Assembly (NCBI RefSeq): GCF_000224005.2
Contig: NZ_CP007031.1
Location: forward strand, 3,430,001-3,494,000
Direction: 5' to 3'
DNA length: 64,000 bases
From: Marichromatium purpuratum 984
GTDB lineage: Bacteria > Pseudomonadota > Gammaproteobacteria > Chromatiales > Chromatiaceae
Each line of letters starts with the position of its first letter. Within the stretch, counting starts at the first letter, position 1. Both the position numbers and the translations under genes were made by a program. Under the pieces are notes generated by a model that had not been told where the DNA came from, did no database searches, and saw only the letters and a program-made list of their open reading frames with translations. Shown here one piece after another: positions 53,704-62,524 of the stretch.

Positions 53704-55848
53704 TCAGCCCCGCGCCCCGCCGGAGACGGTCACCAGGGCACCGCGATCGCTACCGCCACTGGCGCCGGTCACCTGCAGCGGCGGGCTCTCCTCGGGCTGG
53801 CGCTGGCCACGCAGCGCCCGGGCACCGGCGAAGGGCCCCATCGGTCCACCGCGCCGGGTCGGGTTGCGCGCGCTTGCCGAGCTGCCCTCGGTGCCGGTGA
53901 CGCGCTCGCCGAGGCCCCAGTCATCGCCGGTGATACGGGCACCGCCATCGCGCCCCTCACCGGTGACACGGGCGCGGGGCGACGCCTCGGTCGGCGCACC
54001 ACGCATCGCCACCGGGGCTGCAATCAGCCCTGGGGCCGGCTGCTCCTCGGTCGAGGCGCGCCGGGCGCGGAACTCCTCGGTGCCGGTCACCACCCCGCCG
54101 CTCAGACCGAAGGGGCCGGTGATCCGCGCCGAGCCACCCGCGCTGGCGCCGGTCACCCGGGGCGTGGCGCGCGGGCTGCCCTCGGGGCCTGAGAACACCA
54201 CCCCCTGCCAGTGACCACCGCCGAGCGGCTGCGGGAAGTCGTCGCCGAGTTCGACCGGTTCGCCCTCCTCGGTCCGCGCACTCGCCGCCGGATCACAGAC
54301 CGCCGCCAGGGCCGATTCACCGACATAGGGGGTCCCGGTGATCGGCTGACAGCGCCCGCGCCGCTGGCCGGTACTCGGCCCGGCGATACCGGGCTGGGTA
54401 CCGGTGAGATCGGCACCGCCGGGACGTGACTCGGGACGCCGCGCCGCCTGTGCCGTCAGCGCTGCGGACGCGCAGTGCTGCTGATAGTGCAGGGGGCCGA
54501 GATAGTCGCTGCCGGTAACCGTCTCGCAGCGCCCGGCGGCATCGCCGGTGACGCCCGCGGCGCTGCCGACCTGGGTGCCGCTGAGGCGTTGGCCGCCCCA
54601 GGTCGGGGTGACGCCGACCTTGGCGCCGCCCTCGGGCGCCGGCACCTGCTCACAGTGCTGGCGAAAGTGTCCGCTACCGAGATATTCGTCGCCGGTGATT
54701 CGTCGACAGGCGCCGACCTCGTCACCCGTGGTGCGCGCCCCCCGTCCCACCAGGGTACCGGTGACCGGACGCTGGGCGAGCGTGGTGTCATGCCCGACCT
54801 TGGGCGGCGCGCCCTCGGGGCCGGGCTCGGTATAGGGGGTGCCGGTGAGGCTGCGCCCGGCGCCGCGCTCGTCGCCGGTGACCCGCTCGCCGCGGCCCAC
54901 CCGGGCACCGGTGACCCGCAGTCCCGCAGCGGTGCTGACGACCGGCATGGGAGCCGACGGCTCGGGACGCTGACCGCAGAACGCCTGGAACAGCTCGGCG
55001 CCGAAGTACTCGGTTCCGGTGACGGTGCGACAGGCGCCGGCCTCGTCGCCCGTGGTGCGCGCGGCGCGCCCGAGTCGGGTGCCGCTGATCGGCAGGCCGC
55101 GCGCCGTCTCGCTGGTCTCGCCACGGCCGCTCGCGCCCTCGGCACGCGCGGCGCCCTGACGCCGGGTACGACCGGTCGGGCGCGGACAGGACTCGCCACC
55201 CTTACCGTGCTCGCAACGCTGCTCGCGCACCCGTCGCGCGATTTCGCGCGAGCTTGCGCCGGCGCGCCGCATCAGGGTGGTGGCGGCGGCATCGCGCGAG
55301 CGCCCGCCGATCGCCTCCAGCCCCGCCTTGCCGCGACCCGACACCGCCGCACGCCTGGCCATCGCCAGCACGCGCCCGGCCGGATGCGTCCCCTCCCGGG
55401 CCGTGCTCGCGGCACGCGCCCGTGCCCGACGCGGCGGGCTGCCGGGACGCGCGGCGCGGCGCGGCGGCGGGGACTCACCTCGCGTGCGCCCTGCTTCCGC
55501 CGTCGACGCACCCTCAGTGGATGCCGACTCCGGGCGCTGGGCGCGCCGGCGTGGCTGGGCCGCAGCGCGGGTCTCGGCCCGCGCCGCGGAGCGCGAGCGC
55601 GACGCCGGCAGCGCGCGACCACCCGACTCGGCGATGCGCTGACGCCGTGCCATCGCCTCGCGTCGACCGGCCGCCGGCGCGGCGCGCTCGCCGTTGCGCG
55701 GCAGTGGCGCACTGGCCGGTGGCGCAGCGGACGACGTCGTCGACGCCCCTCCCGAGGCGGCACGCTTGCCACCGCTGGCCTGGGCGCGACGACGCGCGAT
55801 CGCCGCGGCACGCCCGTTCAAGCTGTTCTCGCGTGTTGGCTCTGCCAT
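53704..55848 (-). CDS. csoS2: Carboxysome assembly scaffold CsoS2
   Basis: This 714-residue disordered scaffold links RubisCO to the shell. Four N-terminal arginine-rich repeats are visible ('AAAIARRRAQASGGKRA', 'EAMARRQRIAESGGRA', 'LAMARRAAVSGRGKAG', 'EIARRVREQRCEHGKG'), which in the family bind RubisCO. About five middle repeats follow, of type 'SGTRLGR...TTGDEAG.C...VTGTEY' with cysteines. Two or three C-terminal repeats and the shell-binding end 'VSGGARG' complete it. The start follows 'GCGAGGAGTGAC'. Some family members make a short form by ribosomal frameshifting; I could not identify the slippery site by eye. Confidence 0.95.
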   Translation of the reverse strand: MAEPTRENSLNGRAAAIARRRAQASGGKRAASGGASTTSSAAPPASAPLPRNGERAAPAAGRREAMARRQRIAESGGRALPASRSRSAARAETRAAAQPRRRAQRPESASTEGASTAEAGRTRGESPPPRRAARPGSPPRRARARAASTAREGTHPAGRVLAMARRAAVSGRGKAGLEAIGGRSRDAAATTLMRRAGASSREIARRVREQRCEHGKGGESCPRPTGRTRRQGAARAEGASGRGETSETARGLPISGTRLGRAARTTGDEAGACRTVTGTEYFGAELFQAFCGQRPEPSAPMPVVSTAAGLRVTGARVGRGERVTGDERGAGRSLTGTPYTEPGPEGAPPKVGHDTTLAQRPVTGTLVGRGARTTGDEVGACRRITGDEYLGSGHFRQHCEQVPAPEGGAKVGVTPTWGGQRLSGTQVGSAAGVTGDAAGRCETVTGSDYLGPLHYQQHCASAALTAQAARRPESRPGGADLTGTQPGIAGPSTGQRRGRCQPITGTPYVGESALAAVCDPAASARTEEGEPVELGDDFPQPLGGGHWQGVVFSGPEGSPRATPRVTGASAGGSARITGPFGLSGGVVTGTEEFRARRASTEEQPAPGLIAAPVAMRGAPTEASPRARVTGEGRDGGARITGDDWGLGERVTGTEGSSASARNPTRRGGPMGPFAGARALRGQRQPEESPPLQVTGASGGSDRGALVTVSGGARG

Positions 55849-55900
55849 GTCACTCCTCGCTCGCGGATGCTCGCCTCGCCGCCGGCGCGGCTGCCTCGGT

Positions 55901-56242
55901 TCAGGATGCGCGATGCACCAGGAAGGCGTGCCCCTTGGTCTGGGCGAAGGTGTCGTAGCCGACCAGACGGACATGGTGATCGGGATAGCTGCGCCGACAG
56001 GCCTCGATCTCGGTGAGCAGCTGCTCGGGGTCCTGGACGCCGAAGAAGGGCAGCTTCCACATCGGCCAGTAGTACTCGAAGGCGCGGCTGGGGTGCTCGT
56101 GCTCGATCGAGGCGTTCCAGCCGTTGTCGAGGATGAAGAGGATCTGTTCGACGATCTCCTCGCGGCTGAGCGGCGGCAGGTAGGAGAAGGTCTCGTGACG
56201 GCCGACGGTGGCGTGATCGCCGATGATCAGATGGTCGCTCAT
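55901..56242 (-). CDS. cbbS: RubisCO small subunit, form IA
   Basis: The 113-residue small subunit has the expected segments: '[20 protein letters not shown]', '[20 protein letters not shown]', '[20 protein letters not shown]' and '[20 protein letters not shown]'. It caps the L8S8 enzyme. The start at 56242 was chosen for the usual N terminus; a GTG four codons earlier is possible. It sits 42 bases after cbbL and 52 bases before csoS2, the standard order of alpha-carboxysome operons. Confidence 0.97.
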   Translation of the reverse strand: MSDHLIIGDHATVGRHETFSYLPPLSREEIVEQILFILDNGWNASIEHEHPSRAFEYYWPMWKLPFFGVQDPEQLLTEIEACRRSYPDHHVRLVGYDTFAQTKGHAFLVHRAS

Positions 56243-56284
56243 GGTGTGATGCACTCCGCGTTGTCTGTTGGGCTAACGCACGGT

Positions 56285-57700
56285 TCAGGCCGCGTCGAGC
56301 TTGTCGACGGTGTCGAACTCGAACTTGATCTCCTTCCAGGTCTCCATCGCCGCGGCCAACTCGGGGCTGTGACGGGCCGCCTCGGTGAGGATCTCGCGGG
56401 CATGCTGCTCGACCTCGACGCCCTCGTTGCGCGCCTTGATGCAGGCCTCGGTGGCCACCCGGTTGGCCGCCGCGCCGGCGGCATTGCCCCAGGGGTGGCC
56501 CTGGGTGCCGCCGCCGAACTGGAGCACGGCGTCGTCACCGAAGATCGCCACCAGCGCCGGGATGTGCCAGACGTGGATACCGCCCGAGGCCACCGCCAGC
56601 AGCCCCGGCATGCCGCCCCAGTCCTGATCGAAGAACAGCCCGCGCGAGCGATCCTCGGGAACGAAGGACTCGCGGATGGCGTCGACGAAGCCGAGCGTCG
56701 AGCGCCGGTCGCCCTCGAGCTTGCCGACCACGGTGCCGGTGTGCAGATGATCGCCGCCGGAGAGACGCAGACACTTGGCGAGCACGCGGAAGTGGATGCC
56801 GTGCTTGGGATGGCGGTCGATCACCGCGTGCATGGCGCGGTGGATGTGCAGCAGCATGCCGTTGTCGCGACACCAATTGGCGAGGCTGGTGTTGGCGGTG
56901 AAACCACCGGTGAGGAAGTCGTGCATGATGATCGGCGCGCCCAGCTCCTTGGCGAACTCGGCGCGCTTGAACATCTCCTCGCAGGTCGGTGCGGTGACGT
57001 TGAGATAGTGCCCCTTGCGCTCGCCGGTCTCCTCCTGGGCCTTGCGCACCGCCTCCATGACGAACTCGAAGCGGTTCTGCCAGCGCATGAAGGGTTGGGA
57101 GTTGACGTTCTCGTCGTCCTTGGTGAAGTCGAGCCCGCCGCGCAGCATCTCGTAGACGGCGCGGCCGTAGTTCTTCGCCGAGAGCCCGAGCTTGGGCTTG
57201 ACGGTGGCGCCGAGGAAGGGGCGACCGTACTTGTCCATGCGGTCGCGCTCGACCTGGATGCCGTTGGGCGGGCCGCCGCAGGTCTTGACGTAGTGCAGCG
57301 GGAAGCGGATGTCCTCGAGACGCAGATGGCGCACCGCCTTGAAGCCGAAGACATTGCCGACCAGCGAGGTGAGCACGTTGACGATCGAGCCCTCCTCGAA
57401 CAGATCGATGGGGTAGGCGACGAAGGCATAGAAGCTCTCCTTGTCGCCGGGCACGTCCTCGATGCGATAGGCGCGGCCCTTGTAATAGTCGAGATCGGTG
57501 AGTAGATCGGACCACACCGTGGTCCAGGTGCCGGTCGAGGACTCGGCGGCGACCGCCGCCGCGGCCTCCTCGCGCGGGACATTGGCCTGTGGCGTCACCT
57601 TGAAACAGGCCAGCAGGTCGGAGTCGAGCGGGACATAGTCCGGGGTCCAATAGGTGAGCGCGTAATCCTTGACGCCCGCGTCGTAGGTCTTGGTGCTCAT
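56285..57700 (-). CDS. cbbL: RubisCO large subunit, form IA
   Basis: A 471-residue catalytic subunit. The active-site segments are intact: '[20 protein letters not shown]' with the catalytic lysine, '[17 protein letters not shown]' with the carbamylated lysine and metal ligands, loop 6 '[11 protein letters not shown]', and '[11 protein letters not shown]'. Length and neighbours place it in form IA, carboxysomal group. It is the first gene of the cso block; the start follows 'GGAGTAAATC'. No RubisCO activase genes (cbbQ, cbbO) are in this window. Confidence 0.98.
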   Translation of the reverse strand: MSTKTYDAGVKDYALTYWTPDYVPLDSDLLACFKVTPQANVPREEAAAAVAAESSTGTWTTVWSDLLTDLDYYKGRAYRIEDVPGDKESFYAFVAYPIDLFEEGSIVNVLTSLVGNVFGFKAVRHLRLEDIRFPLHYVKTCGGPPNGIQVERDRMDKYGRPFLGATVKPKLGLSAKNYGRAVYEMLRGGLDFTKDDENVNSQPFMRWQNRFEFVMEAVRKAQEETGERKGHYLNVTAPTCEEMFKRAEFAKELGAPIIMHDFLTGGFTANTSLANWCRDNGMLLHIHRAMHAVIDRHPKHGIHFRVLAKCLRLSGGDHLHTGTVVGKLEGDRRSTLGFVDAIRESFVPEDRSRGLFFDQDWGGMPGLLAVASGGIHVWHIPALVAIFGDDAVLQFGGGTQGHPWGNAAGAAANRVATEACIKARNEGVEVEQHAREILTEAARHSPELAAAMETWKEIKFEFDTVDKLDAA

Positions 57701-57937
57701 GATTTACTCCATTCAATGAATTCGGCCGCGTTCGGGCGCAACGATAGATAGATCGATCATTCATTACCAATCGATATAAAAAATGCCATCCATAGATCAT
57801 CGTCGATGAACTCATCGACGATGAGGCCCATTGAATGAATACGATGAAGAATGAAGCGGACTGCACGCGAATGACCCTGATGGTCGTTCACGCGGGGCCG
57901 GTGCGCGGCCCCGGGAGGATCCGATGAACGGCAGGGG
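57701..57937. promoter_or_regulatory. cbbL leader and promoter region
   Basis: The 237-base gap upstream of cbbL is visibly richer in A+T than the flanking DNA (e.g. 57745-57790 with repeated ATCGAT, TTCATTACC and a run of A) and contains the palindrome listed separately. It is the natural site for CbbR and the RubisCO promoter. I could not assign -35/-10 elements with confidence. Confidence 0.6.
57798..57823. promoter_or_regulatory. Perfect 12-base palindrome upstream of cbbL
   Basis: CATCGTCGATGA and TCATCGACGATG are exact reverse complements separated by two bases. The palindrome begins about 98 bases upstream of the cbbL start and contains nested ATCGA cores. It could be a LysR (CbbR) binding site or a leader hairpin. 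A related palindrome lies behind the SulP gene. Confidence 0.65.
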
Positions 57938-58258
57938 TCAGGCGGGGATGGGGGAACGCGGACGATGGACCACCAGGGCGAGGGCACTGTGCGAGCGCGG
58001 ATCGTCGATGCACAGTCGGATCTGATCGCCGGGATGACGGGCGCGACAGGCGTCAATGGCGCCGAGCACCCTCTCGAGATCACCGTCGTAGCCGCGCGGC
58101 TCGCCCCAGCACGACCAACAGGGGCGGCGTGGGTCGGGGTCGGCGGCATGCTCGATACGGACCACGCAGGAGGGGTTCAGGCAGGCGCCGAGACCGGCAA
58201 GCATGCGGGCCTCGGCGGGGCGCGGGTCAAGGGCGCGCGATGCGACGGAGTGTGACAT
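57938..58258 (-). CDS. Stand-alone RubisCO small-subunit-like protein, cysteine-rich
   Basis: This 106-residue protein lies upstream of cbbL on the same strand. Its sequence follows the whole RubisCO small-subunit fold. 'ARMLAGLGACLNPSCVVRIE' matches the first helix and strand of CbbS, and 'DLERVLGAIDACRARHPGDQ' with 'IRLCIDDPRSHSALALVVHR' matches the second helix and last strands (about 14 identities in 41 by eye to CbbS in this window, including A-C-R, I/V-R-L and V-H-R). It has six cysteines (26, 31, 47, 50, 71, 83), among them a CxxC (47-50), and lacks the N-terminal arm. The ribosome binding site is GAGGTC. A RubisCO-binding role like the SSUL domains of CcmM is inference. Confidence 0.72.
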   Translation of the reverse strand: MSHSVASRALDPRPAEARMLAGLGACLNPSCVVRIEHAADPDPRRPCWSCWGEPRGYDGDLERVLGAIDACRARHPGDQIRLCIDDPRSHSALALVVHRPRSPIPA

Positions 58259-58279
58259 GGCTGGACCTCGCAGAGAGTG

Positions 58280-58308
58280 GCAGGCACGGCCCAAAACGGG
58301 CCGTCTGC
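58280..58308. terminator. Hairpin between the SulP gene and the small-subunit-like gene
   Basis: A 7-base stem ACGGCCC/GGGCCGT with a five-base loop is extended by GCAG/CTGC after a two-base bulge. It is 22 bases upstream of the small-subunit-like gene on the minus strand and about 80 bases behind the SulP stop. It could end the SulP transcript or form part of the leader of the next gene. Confidence 0.5.
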
Positions 58309-58362
58309 ACTCCAAGATGGTACCCAACCAAAAAACTCGGAAATACGAATCGACACCATCGA

Positions 58363-58382
58363 TCATCGACCGGGGTCGATGA
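58363..58382. promoter_or_regulatory. Perfect inverted repeat TCATCGACC-N2-GGTCGATGA
   Basis: A 9-base perfect inverted repeat with a two-base spacer just behind the SulP stop and about 105 bases upstream of the small-subunit-like gene. It shares the TCATCGAC/GTCGATGA core with the palindrome upstream of cbbL, so both may bind the same regulator; alternatively it is a terminator hairpin for the SulP gene. Confidence 0.55.
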
Positions 58383-58388
58383 GCGCGC

Positions 58389-60056
58389 TCAGGCCGCGGC
58401 GCGGGTCTCGAGCAGGCGCTCGGCGAGCGCCAGCGCGCCGGCCCGGTCGGCCACCAGGTGCTTGGCGGGCAGGCGCGCGAGCAGCCCGAGCTGCTCGAGC
58501 CGCGCGCTCACCTCGCCCCGCGCCCCGGCGAGGATCACCGTGCGCCCCTGCTCGAGATCCTCGAGCACCAACCGCTCCAGCGCGAGCGACGAGGACACCC
58601 CGAGCAGCGGCACCTCGGTGACGTCGAGGATCAGCACATCGTGGTCCTCGAGCACCGCGTGCTGACGCGAGATCGCCTTGGCCAGACCGAAGATCAGCGG
58701 GCCGCCGAGGGTGAACAACAGCACCCGTCCGCCGCCGCGCTCGAGCAGCGCCTGCTCGTCGTCGCTGAGGCGAATGGTACCGGCGGGATCGTCGGGGTGC
58801 TGGATGGCCTGCACCGCGCGGCTCTGCAAGCGACTGAGCCGGTCGATGGTAAGCAGGTTGGCGACGAACATGCCCAGCGCCACCGCGGTCACCAGGTCGA
58901 CGAACACGGTCAGCCCGATCACCGCGTACATGATCGCGGCGGCCTTGAACGAGACCCGGTGGGCGCGGCGCAGGAAGGACCAGTCGACGATATCGAGCCC
59001 GACCTTCATGGCGATCCCGGCGAGCACCGCGAGCGGGATCTGCGCGGTCAGCCCGCTGGCCCAGAGCACCACCACCAACAGGATCAGCGCGCGGGCGATC
59101 CCCGAGAGCGCGCTGCGCGCCCCGGTCTGGATGTTGACCACGGTGCCCATGGTGGCGCCAGCGCCGGGGATGCCGCCACACAGCCCGGAGGCGAGGTTGC
59201 CGAGCCCCTGCCCGACCAGCTCCTTGTCGGCGCTGCACGGCTTGCGGGTCATGCTCTCGGCGATCACCGAGGTGAGCAGGGCGTCGATGCTGCCGAGCGC
59301 GGCGAGCACCAGGGCATCGGTAAGCATGCGCTGCCACTGCTCGGTGCTGAACACCGGCAGCTGCAGTTCCGGCAACCCGCTGGGGATCTCGCCGATGCGA
59401 CGGATCTCGCTGTCACCGAGCAGCCACAGCGAGACCAGGGTGCCGAGCACCAGGGCCAGCAGCTGCGGTGGCAGCACCCGGCGCCAGCGCTTGGGGAAGA
59501 ACAGGATCAGCGCCAGGGTAGCGAGCGCGAGCAGGGTCTCGGCCGGCTCGATGCCGGCGATCAGCGCCGGCAGCTCGCCGAGGGTACCGAGCACCCCGCC
59601 GCCCGGGGCCGCCTGACCGAGGAAGGGGCCGATCTGCAGCACGATGAGGATCAACCCGATCCCGGTCATGAACCCGGAGACCACGGTATAGGGCATCAGG
59701 GTGACGTACTTGCCCAGCCGCAGCAGGCCGAAGAGGATCTGGAACACCCCGGCGAGCATCACCACGGTGAAGGCCATCGCCATGCCCTGCTCGGGCTCGA
59801 GCGCGATCAGGCTGGCGATGACCGCGGTCATCACCACCGTCATCGGCCCGGTGGGTTCGGAGATCAGCGTGGGAGTGGCGCCGAACAGGGCGGCGAAGAG
59901 TCCAACCAGCACCGCGCCATAGAGCCCGGCGGCGGGTCCGGCGCCGGTGGCGACACCGAAGGCGAGCGCCATCGGCAGGGCGATGACCGCGGCGGTCACC
60001 CCGCCGAAGAGGTCGCCGCGCAGGTTGTCGAGACGGATCTCGTTGAACAGTCGCAT
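58389..60056 (-). CDS. SulP-family anion transporter, BicA-like candidate
   Basis: A 555-residue SulP transporter: an N-terminal start 'LDNLRGDLFGGVTAAVIALP', conserved 'GATPTLISEPTGPMTVVMTA' and 'ADKELVGQGLGNLASGLCGG', then a cytoplasmic STAS domain (about residues 430-550) with 'VLILDVTEVPLLGVSSSLAL'. SulP proteins carry sulfate, bicarbonate or other anions. Position on the strand of the carboxysome genes, directly upstream, makes a bicarbonate importer like BicA likely, but the substrate is inferred. The start follows 'GGGGTGAGGC'. Confidence 0.88.
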   Translation of the reverse strand: MRLFNEIRLDNLRGDLFGGVTAAVIALPMALAFGVATGAGPAAGLYGAVLVGLFAALFGATPTLISEPTGPMTVVMTAVIASLIALEPEQGMAMAFTVVMLAGVFQILFGLLRLGKYVTLMPYTVVSGFMTGIGLILIVLQIGPFLGQAAPGGGVLGTLGELPALIAGIEPAETLLALATLALILFFPKRWRRVLPPQLLALVLGTLVSLWLLGDSEIRRIGEIPSGLPELQLPVFSTEQWQRMLTDALVLAALGSIDALLTSVIAESMTRKPCSADKELVGQGLGNLASGLCGGIPGAGATMGTVVNIQTGARSALSGIARALILLVVVLWASGLTAQIPLAVLAGIAMKVGLDIVDWSFLRRAHRVSFKAAAIMYAVIGLTVFVDLVTAVALGMFVANLLTIDRLSRLQSRAVQAIQHPDDPAGTIRLSDDEQALLERGGGRVLLFTLGGPLIFGLAKAISRQHAVLEDHDVLILDVTEVPLLGVSSSLALERLVLEDLEQGRTVILAGARGEVSARLEQLGLLARLPAKHLVADRAGALALAERLLETRAAA

Positions 60057-60173
60057 GCCTCACCCCGGCTGATTGCGTCGCCGCTATGAGAAACGCCGGA
60101 GATCATCGATGCAAAGTGATAATCCCGATACGACCCATCTAAAAACATCGATAAGAGGGCATCGCCACAGACG

Positions 60174-60203
60174 CCAACGCCCCCGACGGAGCGGAGGCGT
60201 TGG
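60174..60203. other. Stem-loop CCAACGCC/GGCGTTGG between hppA and the SulP gene
   Basis: An 8-base perfect stem with a 14-base loop, the outermost of three stem-loops in the 208-base gap between hppA and the SulP gene. Confidence 0.5.
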
Positions 60204-60213
60204 TACGCACATC

Positions 60214-60229
60214 GCGGCATCCCTGCCGC
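60214..60229. other. Stem-loop GCGGCA/TGCCGC between hppA and the SulP gene
   Basis: A 6-base perfect stem with loop TCCC directly adjoining the strong hairpin at 60230-60253. Confidence 0.45.
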
Positions 60230-60253
60230 CCGCGGGGCCAGACGGCCCCGCGG
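60230..60253. terminator. Strong hairpin behind hppA
   Basis: A 10-base perfect stem CCGCGGGGCC/GGCCCCGCGG with loop AGAC, 11 bases after the hppA stop. It lacks a U-tract but is the obvious terminator candidate for hppA. Confidence 0.6.
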
Positions 60254-60264
60254 AGATCATCCCA

Positions 60265-62271
60265 TCAACCGAGCAGCGGCGCGATGGTCAGACTGACGAT
60301 CGCCATCACATTGATGAGGATGTTCATCGACGGACCCGAGGTGTCCTTGAAGGGGTCGCCGACGGTGTCACCGACCACGGTGGCCGCATGCACGGTCGAG
60401 CCCTTGCCGCCGAGGTTGCCCTTCTCGACATACTTCTTGGCGTTGTCCCAGGCACCACCGGAGTTGGCCATGGTCAGCGCCAGCAGCACACCGCTGAGCA
60501 GGGCGCCACCGAGCATGCCGCCGAGCGCCTCGGGACCGATCAGGAAACCGACCAGCGCGGGAGCGGCCACGGCGATCACGCCGGGGATGATCATCTTCTT
60601 CAGCGCCGCGGTAGTGGCGATGTCGACACAGCGCGCGGTATCGGGCTGGGCCTCGCCCTGGAGCAGACCGGGGATCTCGCGGAACTGACGACGGATCTCG
60701 TTGATCATCTCGAAGGCCGCGTCACCGACGGCGGTCATGGTGATCGAGGCGATCAGGAAGGGCACCGCGCCACCGATCAGCATGCCCATCAGCACCGTGG
60801 GATCGCCGAGGCTGAGTTCGAAGTTCGGCAGGTGATGGTGCAGCGTGGCGATGTAGGCGGCGATGATGGTCAGCGCCGCGAGCGCCGCAGCGCCGATGGC
60901 GAAGCCCTTGCCGATGGCCGCGGTGGTGTTGCCGAGTTCGTCGAGCGAGTCGGTGATGCCACGGGTCTCGGCGCCCAGACCGCCCATCTCGGCGATGCCG
61001 CCGGCGTTGTCGGCCACCGGACCATAGGCGTCGATCGCCATGGTGATACCGACGGTGGCGAGCATGCCCACGGCGGCGATGCCGACGCCGTAGAGACCGG
61101 CGAGATGGCTGGAGACGAAGATGATCAGCGCAATGGTCAGCACCGGGATCACCACCGACTGCATGCCCACGGCCAGACCCGAGATCATCACCGTCGCGGT
61201 ACCGGTCTCACCCGACTCGGCGATACGACGCACCGGCTTGGAGGAGGTGTAGTACTCGGTGACCAGACCGATCACCATGCCGCCGCCGGCGCCGGCGAGT
61301 ACCGACCACCAGATGCTGTTGGAGACGTCCATCATCATCACCAACACGAAGGAGACGGCCATGAACAGCAAACTCGCGGCGGTGGTGCCGATACGCAGCG
61401 CGGTGGCCGGCTTCTTCTCCGACACCTGCTTGACCAGGAAGATACCGGCGATCGAGCACAGCAGCCCCACCGAGGCCAGCGCCAGCGGCAGGAACATCAG
61501 CGAGGACTGATTGCCCAGCGTGTCGAGCGCGGCCGCGGTGAGGGTCGCGGCGATGGCGATGGTGGCGATCTGCGCGCCACAGTAGGACTCGAAGATGTCC
61601 GAGCCCATGCCGGCGACGTCGCCGACGTTATCACCGACGTTATCGGCGATCACGCCGGGGTTGCGCGGATCGTCCTCGGGAATGCCGGCCTCGACCTTGC
61701 CGACCAGGTCGGCGCCGACATCGGCGCTCTTGGTGAAGATACCGCCACCGACACGATAGAAGAGCGCCACCGAGGAGGCGCCGACACCGAAGCCGTGGAT
61801 GGCGTGTGAACTCTCCGGATCACCACCGAAGAGCAGATAGAGAAAGCCCAGACCGAGCAGACCGAGCGAGGCGACCAGCAGTCCCATCACGGAACCACCG
61901 AAGAAGGCGACGGTCAATGCCGATGCGGCGCCATCCTTGTGGGCCGCGGCGGTGGTACGCACGTTCGACTTGGTGGCCGAGAACATGCCGAGATACCCGG
62001 CTGCGGCCGAGGCGCCGGCGCCGATCACGAAGGCCAGCGCGGTCTTCCAGCCAAGGAAGAAATAGAGCAGCACCAATACCACGGCACAGAAGACGGCGAG
62101 CATGACCAGCTCGCGACGCATGAAGACCATGGCGCCGAGATGGATCTCATCGGCGATCTTCTTGATCTTGTCTTCGCCCTCGGGATACTGCAGGACCAGC
62201 TTGTAGATGGAGTAGGCAACCCATAGGCCACCCGCCCCGAACAATAAAGGAATCAACGCATTAGCTGACAT
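60265..62271 (-). CDS. hppA: Membrane-bound ion-pumping pyrophosphatase
   Basis: A 668-residue integral-membrane enzyme that hydrolyses pyrophosphate and pumps H+ and/or Na+. The catalytic block is intact: '[20 protein letters not shown]' followed by '[20 protein letters not shown]'. The segment '[20 protein letters not shown]' has Ala where potassium-independent enzymes have Lys, so this should be a K+-dependent type. Whether it pumps Na+ or H+ cannot be read by eye. The start follows 'TGAGGAGTTCAG'. It may recover energy from biosynthetic pyrophosphate during autotrophic growth. Confidence 0.95.
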   Translation of the reverse strand: MSANALIPLLFGAGGLWVAYSIYKLVLQYPEGEDKIKKIADEIHLGAMVFMRRELVMLAVFCAVVLVLLYFFLGWKTALAFVIGAGASAAAGYLGMFSATKSNVRTTAAAHKDGAASALTVAFFGGSVMGLLVASLGLLGLGFLYLLFGGDPESSHAIHGFGVGASSVALFYRVGGGIFTKSADVGADLVGKVEAGIPEDDPRNPGVIADNVGDNVGDVAGMGSDIFESYCGAQIATIAIAATLTAAALDTLGNQSSLMFLPLALASVGLLCSIAGIFLVKQVSEKKPATALRIGTTAASLLFMAVSFVLVMMMDVSNSIWWSVLAGAGGGMVIGLVTEYYTSSKPVRRIAESGETGTATVMISGLAVGMQSVVIPVLTIALIIFVSSHLAGLYGVGIAAVGMLATVGITMAIDAYGPVADNAGGIAEMGGLGAETRGITDSLDELGNTTAAIGKGFAIGAAALAALTIIAAYIATLHHHLPNFELSLGDPTVLMGMLIGGAVPFLIASITMTAVGDAAFEMINEIRRQFREIPGLLQGEAQPDTARCVDIATTAALKKMIIPGVIAVAAPALVGFLIGPEALGGMLGGALLSGVLLALTMANSGGAWDNAKKYVEKGNLGGKGSTVHAATVVGDTVGDPFKDTSGPSMNILINVMAIVSLTIAPLLG

Positions 62272-62524
62272 CTGAACTCCTCAGTCCATCGGTCGTTGGG
62301 GGGTGTAAAACCGCGCCGGTTATAGCAGATAATGCACCGAAAAGCGATTGAACCGTCATCCCTCCGTCATTACCCGGTCGTCGTCCGACAGCCCGTTCAG
62401 GGCGCATCAGCACTCACCACATCATGCCGATCACGCACGCATCGGCGTTACACTGCTTCGCAGGCAGCGCCGCCAGGCGATGGGCGGCCATTCCATCCTC
62501 AGCCAGAGAGGCCCCGAAGACAGC

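Noticed and set aside
50006..57700. RubisCO activase genes cbbQ/cbbO and ParA-type mcdA within the carboxysome operon
   Set aside because: I looked for P-loop AAA+ and ParA signatures on both strands in this block and saw none.
57938..58258. Degraded second copy of cbbS (pseudogene)
   Set aside because: The frame is intact with a good ribosome binding site, the fold blocks are all present, and the cysteine pattern differs systematically from cbbS; a functional gene is more likely, though decay is not fully excluded.
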